Shown: positions 24,902-32,792 of the stretch, in pieces
How positions within the stretch are numbered: the stretch's first letter is position 1
How the letters are laid out: every line of letters starts with the position of its first letter
NCBI GenBank assembly: GCA_903903635.1
Contig: CAIUZK010000083.1
Span: 23,178 to 87,177 of the forward strand
Length of the DNA stretch: 64,000 bases
Reading direction: 5' to 3'
From: an uncultured Bacteroidota bacterium
GTDB taxonomy: Bacteria > Bacteroidota > Bacteroidia > Chitinophagales > Chitinophagaceae
Translations under genes and position numbers: made by a program
Notes under the pieces: generated by a model
Database searches by the model: none
What the model saw: the letters and a program-made list of their open reading frames with translations, nothing else
What the model was told of the DNA's origin: nothing

Positions 24902-26089
24902 TCAGATATCACTTCCCAGAACGATTACCGATGCAATAGCTCCCGGCCCTCCAATATTATGAGTCATTCCTCTTTTTGCATTTTTTACCTGCCGCTCACC
25001 GGCATTGCCACGCAGGTGGTTGGCTACTTCCACAACCATGCGAATACCTGTAGCGCCTACCGGATGACCGCATGACAACAAGCCCCCGCTTACATTAACC
25101 GGTATCTTACCTCCAAGCTGTGTTTCCTTGCCCCGTATCAGATCTTTAGCCTCACCACGGGCGCAAAGCCCCAGATCTTCATAAGTCAGCAATTCTACGA
25201 TCGAAAAGCAATCGTGCACTTCAATCATATCAATCTCCTCAATCGGATTGGTAATACCCGCCTGCCTATAAGCAGTAGCGGCAGCAGTTCTTGTTGCCTC
25301 AAACGAAAGAAAATCATGATTCGGATCAAAGAATGGCAAGTCCCAACCGGTTGAGATGGATAAACCAATACCCTTTATATAAACCGGGTTATGTTTCGAT
25401 TTATCAATATCCGCTGCTCTGACCAGGATTACACAGGCCGCTCCATCGGTGGTAGGACAGCTATCCATTACAGTAAGCGGATTGGCAACCATAGGAGATG
25501 CCATCACTTCCTCAATGGAGCATGCTTTACGATGATGAGCTTTATCGTTCATTGAGCCATGAAAGTGATTTTTGGCCGAAATAGCCGCAATATCTTCCCG
25601 TTTCACACCAAACTCATGCATCATCCTGTTGGCATATACCGCAAATGTGCCTGCGGCAGTAAAACCTTTTTGCAAAAATGGATGCCCGTATTCAACCATC
25701 ATTTTCACAATTGAATCCTGAGGTTGCCTGTCTCTCAGTTTTTCCACACCCAAAGCCATCGCCACATCACATTCTCCTGCCCTTAATGCATTAACCGCAT
25801 TCCGGATGGCATCAGCGCCTGATGCGCAGAAATTCGAAACCCTGGTTACGGGAATGTTATATAACGAAAGCGGCTCACTGAGATCCATTCCGCTCCGGCC
25901 TTTGAAAACACCAATTTCGGGGAAAGCAGTAGAAAGCCATGCTGCTCCGATTTCGTCCATATTGATGCCCGCGTCTTTTACAGCCTGCAAAGCTGCATCC
26001 CGCACCAGGTCATCATAACTCTGATGAAAAAGTTCACCAAACCGGGTGACACCTATGCCTATAATTGCTATGTCGGTAAGTTTACTCAT
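24902..26089 (-). CDS. Thiolase (SCP-x/archaeal type)
   Basis: A 395-residue thiolase-superfamily enzyme. The nucleophile is Cys88 in NFCASGADA. The C-terminal half has HDCFSIVELL and SCGHPVGATG with the second catalytic residues. This class usually needs a DUF35 OB-fold partner, and the gene immediately upstream encodes one, with a four-base overlap. It should cleave a 3-oxoacyl-CoA with CoA; here the fitting substrate is 3-(2-aminophenyl)-3-oxopropionyl-CoA, giving 2-aminobenzoyl-CoA and acetyl-CoA. The toluene-pathway thiolase BbsAB is a close functional parallel. Confidence 0.87.
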   Translation of the reverse strand: MSKLTDIAIIGIGVTRFGELFHQSYDDLVRDAALQAVKDAGINMDEIGAAWLSTAFPEIGVFKGRSGMDLSEPLSLYNIPVTRVSNFCASGADAIRNAVNALRAGECDVAMALGVEKLRDRQPQDSIVKMMVEYGHPFLQKGFTAAGTFAVYANRMMHEFGVKREDIAAISAKNHFHGSMNDKAHHRKACSIEEVMASPMVANPLTVMDSCPTTDGAACVILVRAADIDKSKHNPVYIKGIGLSISTGWDLPFFDPNHDFLSFEATRTAAATAYRQAGITNPIEEIDMIEVHDCFSIVELLTYEDLGLCARGEAKDLIRGKETQLGGKIPVNVSGGLLSCGHPVGATGIRMVVEVANHLRGNAGERQVKNAKRGMTHNIGGPGAIASVIVLGSDI

Positions 26090-27450
26090 AGTTGTCGTGC
26101 CTTCCAGAAATAATCAGGCTTTGCATCGTTCTCAATCATTTTTCTTAAAACCAACTGTACTCTTGCCCCTATTTCCATCTTGTTTTTTGCCGGGTACATT
26201 GTATCAGTCTGCTGAACAGTCATCCTGCCTCCGCCATCCAGATCAGCCACAACCATTGTTACAGGAGGAAATGATGCCGGGAAATAATGTTCATTGGTAC
26301 AGGCGTATATCGTACCCGTGCGGGCCAGTTCAACCACAGAGAATTTGCTCTCTTTGCACTTCTTGCACCTGGCCGATTTCAAATAATAAATAGTTCCGCA
26401 ATGCTCACATTTCAACCCCATCAGGTAGCGCAGGGTATCCTTCTCTCTTTCCATCATCATTTCTGATGTGAACATTTCTTTTGTTGTATAATCTCCTGCA
26501 AGGAAATTTCCGGCCTTTCTCAGCAGCAAATAATCCTGATAGGAACCAACTAATTCGTAATTATTAATTTGGTCTGCCAGCGACTTACATTCAGCAGCCG
26601 GGTTATTTTCAATCTCTAAAAGGTTCGTACCGTTCGTGTAATCAGCCAGCAGTATTTTTCTTTTTCCATTTTCCAATTCATGAACCAGCAGCAACAATGC
26701 ATGTACCGATCCGGTATTACCTGTCTTATTGGAAAGTCTGTCTTTGGCAAACTGGCCTTCATTAAATCCTGCCTTGGCAAAAACACCTCCGGCCATTCTT
26801 GCATACACGGAGTTATGTATAACCGCATCATAAGACGCAGGCGCAGCGTTTATCTGCTTTACCACCGAGGTAATATTTGCCTTAAATCCTGCATCCCTGC
26901 TGAACCTCGGATCATATTGAATATGTGCGCCTTTATAATCAAACTCTTCCGCAAATTCAGCGCTGAAAGATTTTGCAAATGTTATCTGTACCGGTCCTTC
27001 TTCGCAACTAACCAACATGGCGCAAGCCGCATGGCCAAAAGGTGCAGATAATTCTTTACCAATCTCAGGAAATTGAACATCGGATGCTATTACAAGAAGG
27101 TTCCTGTACTTTCCCGAATCAATCAATGTATTTGCCAATAACAATGCATCTGTACCGCTCCTCGTTGAATTAACAAAGTCAAGCGCCAGAATGCCCTGCG
27201 GCAGATGCAGCAGATCTGCCAGATAAGATGCATGATAACGGTTTTGATAAACGGGAGTAGCCGTAGCAAACAATATGCCATCTATATCACTCTTAGGCAA
27301 TCCTGATGCGGCCTCATATGCCAGTGTTACAATATCCTCATCCGAAAAGCAAACCGCTTTCATGATACCCGCTTTCCCCCTGGGATGCAATATACTGTCC
27401 TCAATGCGGAAATGAGGTAATGCCGTACCGTATGATTTTATATAGCTCAC
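26086..27450 (-). CDS. HMG-CoA-synthase-like domain fused to DUF35 Zn-ribbon/OB fold
   Basis: A 454-residue two-domain protein. Residues 1-320 have the thiolase/HMG-CoA-synthase fold. At the usual nucleophile position the sequence is NSTRSGT (Thr96), where active enzymes have Cys before xAGT, so this half may be non-catalytic although HNS keeps a His. The C-terminus is a Zn ribbon with Cys348, 351, 362 and 365 and then an OB fold (DUF35), which in archaeal thiolase complexes holds CoA. It probably forms a complex with the thiolase whose gene overlaps its stop by four bases. Its start overlaps the dehydrogenase stop by four bases. Confidence 0.82.
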   Translation of the reverse strand: MSYIKSYGTALPHFRIEDSILHPRGKAGIMKAVCFSDEDIVTLAYEAASGLPKSDIDGILFATATPVYQNRYHASYLADLLHLPQGILALDFVNSTRSGTDALLLANTLIDSGKYRNLLVIASDVQFPEIGKELSAPFGHAACAMLVSCEEGPVQITFAKSFSAEFAEEFDYKGAHIQYDPRFSRDAGFKANITSVVKQINAAPASYDAVIHNSVYARMAGGVFAKAGFNEGQFAKDRLSNKTGNTGSVHALLLLVHELENGKRKILLADYTNGTNLLEIENNPAAECKSLADQINNYELVGSYQDYLLLRKAGNFLAGDYTTKEMFTSEMMMEREKDTLRYLMGLKCEHCGTIYYLKSARCKKCKESKFSVVELARTGTIYACTNEHYFPASFPPVTMVVADLDGGGRMTVQQTDTMYPAKNKMEIGARVQLVLRKMIENDAKPDYFWKARQL

Positions 27451-28574
27451 AATCCTAATTCCTTTGCAATGTTAATTTTCAATATTTCCGATGTTCCTCC
27501 ACCAATAAGGGTGAACCGGGCATCCCTCAAATACCTCTCTATATTGTACTCTACTGCATAACCGTAAGAAGCCAGAACCCGTGATGCCTCGTCGCAAATA
27601 TTGTTTACAGCCTCTGATGCATACAATTTGGCGATCATTGCTTCTTTCTGCCTGGGCAGATTTCTATCGCTTAAAACAGCGGCATGCAGTACATAATTTT
27701 TTGCCGTCTCCAACTGCACAGCCATATCCGCAAACTTCATCTGAATAGCCTGAAATTTACCGATAAATTTACCAAACTGCGACCTTTCTTTTGCATACTT
27801 CAAAGCATCTTCATAGGCGGCAGTTCCAATGCCAATTGCCAATGCGGCTGTCATGATCCTAATTTCTGCCAATATTTCTTTCAGGCATTTTGTACCTGCG
27901 CCAATTTCTCCCAGAAGGTACTTTGCCGGAAGCTGCACATCTATAAATGCAACCTCACTGGTAAGCGAACCCCTAACACCCATTTTCTCAATGCTCTTTC
28001 CCACCATTACTCCCTTAAGAGTGGCAGGTACAAAAAATATGGAAAGCTGTTCATGATTATCGGTACGGGCCAGAACTGTAAAAAAATCAGCAACCGGAGC
28101 CGATGTAACCCATGTCTTCTGACCATTCAGAATAAAGCCATCATCTGTAACTTTAGCCAATGTCTTAATTGCCATAAGGTCGCTGCCGGCATTGGGCTCG
28201 GTCATACATATTGCCCCAATCTTATTCCCTTCAAGTGCCGGAGCGAAATACTGCTCCCTGATTTCATCATTACCAAACCGGTAAAGAAAGTACGTGGCCA
28301 TCAAGGATTGCATGGTACAGGCTGCCGCCAAAGACATTGATCCCCTGGCCAACTCCATAACAGCAAGTGAATAAGAAACTATATCAAGCCCGCTTCCACC
28401 TGCGCTTTCCGGATACCTCATCCCGAAAAAACCGAGAGCGCCCGCCTCTTTAAACAAATCAAGCGGGAAATACTTTTCTTCATCAATTTTCGAAGCCATT
28501 GGCTTCACCTTCCTGTCGGCAAAATCGCGGAAGGTCTGTTGTATCTGTTGCTGTATTTCGGTTAGTTCTATCAT
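27447..28574 (-). CDS. Acyl-CoA dehydrogenase lacking the standard catalytic Glu
   Basis: A 375-residue flavoprotein with ICMTEPNAGSDL, WVTSAPVADFF and a C-terminal FAD segment. At the C-terminal active position, where short/medium-chain enzymes have YEGTSE, this protein has GGGTSE (Gly359 for Glu). At the alternative isovaleryl-type site (helix before RxxxA) it has Ile238, with Glu237 one residue earlier. A missing alpha-proton base fits benzylmalonyl-CoA dehydrogenase (IaaF), where loss of the 2-carboxylate replaces proton abstraction. I infer oxidative decarboxylation of (2-aminobenzyl)malonyl-CoA to 2-aminocinnamoyl-CoA. No ETF genes lie nearby. Confidence 0.85.
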   Translation of the reverse strand: MIELTEIQQQIQQTFRDFADRKVKPMASKIDEEKYFPLDLFKEAGALGFFGMRYPESAGGSGLDIVSYSLAVMELARGSMSLAAACTMQSLMATYFLYRFGNDEIREQYFAPALEGNKIGAICMTEPNAGSDLMAIKTLAKVTDDGFILNGQKTWVTSAPVADFFTVLARTDNHEQLSIFFVPATLKGVMVGKSIEKMGVRGSLTSEVAFIDVQLPAKYLLGEIGAGTKCLKEILAEIRIMTAALAIGIGTAAYEDALKYAKERSQFGKFIGKFQAIQMKFADMAVQLETAKNYVLHAAVLSDRNLPRQKEAMIAKLYASEAVNNICDEASRVLASYGYAVEYNIERYLRDARFTLIGGGTSEILKINIAKELGL

Positions 28575-28589
28575 TATGTAAGGCGTATC

Positions 28590-28991
28590 TTAATCCGGAA
28601 TCACTGCTGTTGCTTCTATTTCAATTACTGCGGGATGATCCAGCAGGTCAACAACAAATATCATGCTCATACATGGGTAATGGTCGCCCATCAATTGTTT
28701 CCAGATCTTTCCAATATCCCGACGGGTTGCCAGGTATTGGTCCCTGTCCTTACAAAAACAGGTCATTCTGCAAATGTCCTCACGTTTTCCGCCTGCCTTG
28801 GTTACTATGGCAATAATATTTTTCAGCGCCTGCTCAAATTGCGGAACCAGTAATTCGCTGGCAAACTGCTCTTCTGCCGACCACCCTACCTGTCCTGCCA
28901 TAAACAACATTCTCCCTTTATTGGCCAGAATGCCATTCGAATATCCCTTGGGCTTCAGCCATCCATCCGGAAGTATAGTTTCGTGATTCAT
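28590..28991 (-). CDS. RidA/YjgF-family protein
   Basis: A 133-residue RidA-fold protein ending IEIEATAVI. The canonical imine deaminase uses an Arg in the sequence YPARS; here it reads YPCMS, so the key Arg is Met and standard 2-aminoacrylate deaminase activity is unlikely. I start at 28991, one base after the hydantoinase B stop; a longer start inside hyuB is less likely. In this operon it may handle an imine/enamine tautomer or help ring opening, but that is a guess. Confidence 0.8.
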   Translation of the reverse strand: MNHETILPDGWLKPKGYSNGILANKGRMLFMAGQVGWSAEEQFASELLVPQFEQALKNIIAIVTKAGGKREDICRMTCFCKDRDQYLATRRDIGKIWKQLMGDHYPCMSMIFVVDLLDHPAVIEIEATAVIPD

Positions 28992-28992
28992 G

Positions 28993-30675
28993 TTACTTCT
29001 GTTTAAGTCCGTAAATACTCTTGGCTGCCTTTGCACTTACAACCTCATTCTTTACATCAGTCAATAATTTTTCTCTGTCGCGTAGACCCGGCTGCCCATA
29101 ACCGCCACCACCACCGGCTACCTGGTAATAAGTAGTACCATCAGGTATACCATGTATCATGTCCTTGTTCAGCGGCACCAGTTTCCGGCCACTCTTGCCT
29201 GGATATTTCAATTCTATTTTATTCAGCACACTACCCTTGCCGCCAAACAAACCGTAATTGGGTTCTATATCACCATCACCAAATACCACCATAGTAGTAT
29301 CATCTCCGCGAAGCAAAATCTTAGTTTCAGTTCCCAGTCCACCGCGCCATTGACCTGCACCACCCGAATCACACAGGTATTCATGTTGCAGTATCAGGTG
29401 CGGCGTTTGCTGTTCATACATTTCATAATCCTGATCCAGTACACCACCAGATGCATCGATCATACCAATATGATCATAACCGTCATCACCTTTCATAGCG
29501 CCGCTTCCTCCTTTCAGTCCCAGAAAGCATATATCAACATACTTCTTTCCGGTACGGGGATGGTTGCCGGTAAATAATGAACACAACAAATGATTCCAGC
29601 CTGCGGTTATACGATCAGGCACAGCCGGACCAAGCGCCTTAAAAATAGAATCGGCTACCTGCGGGCATAAGTGATTACCAAACGTAGTAGCAGCCGGATA
29701 AGATGCATTAAGGATAGTACCCTCAGGAACAATGTATTTCAGCGGCTTGATCATCCCTTCATTATGCGGAATGTTCGGATTGACCATCTGCAAAAAAGTA
29801 AGTGTAATAGCCGAACAGGAAGAAGTGTACGTACCATTTACAAATCCCTTGGTTTGAGGTGAAGAATTGGAAAAATCAAAAATGATATCCTCATTCTTTA
29901 CTGTTATTTTTGAGCGAATGACAAATTTACTGCCCTTGTGCTTTCCATCATAATACACCATGCTCTCCCCTTCATAAACGCCGTTAGGTATATTCCTGAT
30001 TTCAGACTGCATCATTTTTTCTGTCGAATCAAATAAAGCCTGTTTATGCGCATCAAAAACCTCAAGTCCATACTTGGCAACAAATGTCTGTAATCTTCGC
30101 TCACCCAATGTGCAGGCTCCTATCTGCGCCTTAATATCTTCTGGCACCATCTGTAACCTGATGTTGGCAAATATCAGGTTCCATACATCTTTGCGCAGGT
30201 TGCCTTTTTCAAATAATTTAACCGCCGGAATACGTATTGCCTCCTGCCATACTTCTGTGGCATTAGGATTATACCCGCCCTGCACAGCGCCACCAATATC
30301 GGCCTGATGGCCCTTTGCTGCCGACCACCCCACCAATACTTTACCATGAAAGATCGGCTTGAAAATAGCTACATCGTTATTCTGGTTACCCATCGAGAAC
30401 ACATCATTATGGATGATAACATCCCCTTCATGAATATCATCACCATATTGCTCGATGATCACCCTGCAAACCGGTCCAAGGGAAAAAGAGAGTATGGGAA
30501 GGTTTTCTGTTTGTTCCAGCATCTGCCCCTTTGCATCATACAACCCCGTCACAAAATCTTTCGCCTCGCACAATATGGGCGAACGGGTAGTTTTAGTCAA
30601 AGAGATACTCATCTCATCCGTTATGGATTTGAAAGCCCGTTGAAAAATGGAAACAAGTATTTTATCTATTTTCAT
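28993..30675 (-). CDS. hyuB: Hydantoinase B / oxoprolinase-family subunit
   Basis: A 560-residue HyuB-type subunit (SLTKTTRSPILCEAKDF near the start, HNDVFSMGNQNND, GHQADIGG, and a Gly-rich C-terminus VAGGGGGYGQPG). Together with HyuA this family hydrolyses cyclic amides, often with ATP, or carboxylates ketones. The gene overlaps hyuA by 14 bases. In the proposed route the pair opens the lactam of an oxindole-3-acetyl derivative to the (2-aminophenyl)succinyl compound. No gamma/delta carboxylase-type subunits are present, which favours hydrolase over carboxylase. Confidence 0.88.
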   Translation of the reverse strand: MKIDKILVSIFQRAFKSITDEMSISLTKTTRSPILCEAKDFVTGLYDAKGQMLEQTENLPILSFSLGPVCRVIIEQYGDDIHEGDVIIHNDVFSMGNQNNDVAIFKPIFHGKVLVGWSAAKGHQADIGGAVQGGYNPNATEVWQEAIRIPAVKLFEKGNLRKDVWNLIFANIRLQMVPEDIKAQIGACTLGERRLQTFVAKYGLEVFDAHKQALFDSTEKMMQSEIRNIPNGVYEGESMVYYDGKHKGSKFVIRSKITVKNEDIIFDFSNSSPQTKGFVNGTYTSSCSAITLTFLQMVNPNIPHNEGMIKPLKYIVPEGTILNASYPAATTFGNHLCPQVADSIFKALGPAVPDRITAGWNHLLCSLFTGNHPRTGKKYVDICFLGLKGGSGAMKGDDGYDHIGMIDASGGVLDQDYEMYEQQTPHLILQHEYLCDSGGAGQWRGGLGTETKILLRGDDTTMVVFGDGDIEPNYGLFGGKGSVLNKIELKYPGKSGRKLVPLNKDMIHGIPDGTTYYQVAGGGGGYGQPGLRDREKLLTDVKNEVVSAKAAKSIYGLKQK

Positions 30676-32791
30676 CTACTTTTTTGTTTTTTTTTAATTT
30701 ATAGCCACCGGGGAATTTTTCCCGCTCATATACTATGAATGATCCAAGATCATCTACCAGACAATCATAAGCCTCACTTACAAAAACAGAAGTTGTTATT
30801 TTCTCTATAACGCAAGGCCCCTTTATCCTTGCACCATATATAGGCTTGTCGCCATCATAAACCGGTACTTTTTTCATCTCATTCAGCTCGGGTATATATA
30901 CCGACCTTTGCTCCTTAATAGCTGATTTTGCAGTAACCGGAGTACTTTTCCCTGCATTGAACTCGGGCCTTTCCTTTCTGCCTATTACACGCAGGCGGAG
31001 ATTAATAAGCTCCATTTCTGTCTGCTCTTCCTTCAGTGAATATCCGAACTGCCTGTTATGTTCTTTATGAAATAAGTCAAAAATATTTTCAAGCCGGTAA
31101 TTAATAATATCATCCAGATTGGCTTCAAGTTGCACCTCATGATACTGACCAACATACCTTAGGTCAAGAACAGGCTGAATAGTGATCTTCTCCGGCGACA
31201 CACCTTCTTCTTCAATTAACGCCTTCATGCCTTCTTTCTTCATTTCTTCAAAAAGAGCAATGAATTTCTTCCGGTCCATATTTTTAAATGACGTAAAATA
31301 CGATCGTATATAGTCGTGTTTCAGGTCGCCCAGCAGCATACCTGCCGCGCAAAAAATAGAAGACACATTAGGCACCAGGAACATTGGTATCTCCAGTTCC
31401 TTGCATATCTCAGAAGAATGGATGGATCCGGCCCCGCCTGCAACGATAAACAGAAATTCTCTTGGATCATAACCCCGCTCCACGGATATTTCTCTTACCC
31501 CCTGGGCCATGTTGCTATTAATGATCCGGTACATGCCCGCCGCAGTCTCCAGCACCGAGAGACCCAGTTTATCTGCAAGTTCATTTTGTATAGATTGATG
31601 CGCTGCTTCTTTGTCAAGCTTCAGCTTTCCGCCGGCAAAAAAATCAGGGTTCAGATAACCAAGTATCAGATCGGCATCAGTGCAGGCAGGTATTTTTCCT
31701 CCACGGCTGTAACACACTGGTCCGGGCAATGCTCCCGCACTCTGTGGGCCCATCTGCAATAAACCTCCGTCATTTATCCAGCCTATGCTGCCACCACCTG
31801 CGCCAATGGTAATTATATCCAGCGAAGGAAGTGCAATACGGTAGCGGTTAATGTTTCCTTCTGTACTGGTTACGCATTCGTTGTCTATTACAATAGCTGC
31901 ATCAAAACTTGTGCCGCCCATATCAACGGTAATACAATTTTTGAAACCCAGTAATTTAGAATAGTATGCGCCGGCAGTTGGTGCCGCCGCTGGGCCTGAC
32001 AATACCGTTACAGCAGGATTCTTTTTCACCTGCTCGGGAACAACTACCCCACCATTCGATTGCATGATGAGCAGTGTGCCCTTAAAATTGATACTATCCA
32101 GTTTATGAGTCAGGTTATCGAGATACTTAGCCACGATAGGGCCTACAAAGGCGCTCACGGCAGTAGTACTCACGCGTTCATAAAACCTGATGGAGGGCAA
32201 CACCTCACAGGATGAGGTTACAAATAAGCCTTTCAGTTTTTTACGCAGAAATTTTACAGCCTTTAGCTCATGGGTTGCATTCTTGTAGGAATTCATAAAG
32301 CACACAGCCACCGACTCTACCTTTTCCGCCTTTATTTTCTCAATGACAGGAAGAAGTTCCTGCTCATCAAATTCCTTCAAAACCTTACCTTCCGAATCTA
32401 TTCGCTCATCAACCGTAAACCGCAGATGCCTGGGCGCCAGCGGAGTTACATTATGGTAATGATTGTTGAATTGCTCCTCGCGAATACCCCGGCGCATTTC
32501 CAGTGCATCTCTGAAACCCTTCGTTGTAATGAGCGCAGTTTTAGCCCCTCTCAGTGTCAGTAAAGCATTGGTGGCTACTGTTGTGCCATGCACTATTGTA
32601 TCTATAGCTGCTACAAATTTGCCAAATGGCACACCTGCCATTTCCGCAATCTCACGAATACCATTTAAGAAACCAATGGAAGAATCCTGTGGCGTAGACA
32701 ACGTTTTATGTACAATAGTTTTTCCTTCAGACGAAACACATATCAGGTCTGTAAATGTGCCGCCTATATCTATACCTACGTTATACTTCAT
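30662..32791 (-). CDS. hyuA: Hydantoinase A / oxoprolinase-family subunit
   Basis: A 709-residue HyuA-type subunit with the actin-like ATP-binding start GIDIGGTFTDL, HGTTVATNALL, VDMGGTSFDAAIV and GAGGGSIGWI. Partner of the HyuB subunit. One base separates it from the HAD-hydratase fusion gene upstream. Same proposed role: ATP-driven opening of a five-membered lactam. Confidence 0.9.
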   Translation of the reverse strand: MKYNVGIDIGGTFTDLICVSSEGKTIVHKTLSTPQDSSIGFLNGIREIAEMAGVPFGKFVAAIDTIVHGTTVATNALLTLRGAKTALITTKGFRDALEMRRGIREEQFNNHYHNVTPLAPRHLRFTVDERIDSEGKVLKEFDEQELLPVIEKIKAEKVESVAVCFMNSYKNATHELKAVKFLRKKLKGLFVTSSCEVLPSIRFYERVSTTAVSAFVGPIVAKYLDNLTHKLDSINFKGTLLIMQSNGGVVVPEQVKKNPAVTVLSGPAAAPTAGAYYSKLLGFKNCITVDMGGTSFDAAIVIDNECVTSTEGNINRYRIALPSLDIITIGAGGGSIGWINDGGLLQMGPQSAGALPGPVCYSRGGKIPACTDADLILGYLNPDFFAGGKLKLDKEAAHQSIQNELADKLGLSVLETAAGMYRIINSNMAQGVREISVERGYDPREFLFIVAGGAGSIHSSEICKELEIPMFLVPNVSSIFCAAGMLLGDLKHDYIRSYFTSFKNMDRKKFIALFEEMKKEGMKALIEEEGVSPEKITIQPVLDLRYVGQYHEVQLEANLDDIINYRLENIFDLFHKEHNRQFGYSLKEEQTEMELINLRLRVIGRKERPEFNAGKSTPVTAKSAIKEQRSVYIPELNEMKKVPVYDGDKPIYGARIKGPCVIEKITTSVFVSEAYDCLVDDLGSFIVYEREKFPGGYKLKKNKKVDENR

Positions 32792-32792
32792 T

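Noticed and set aside
28993..32791. Acetone or acetophenone carboxylase
   Set aside because: Only the A and B type subunits are present; no small extra carboxylase subunits are seen.
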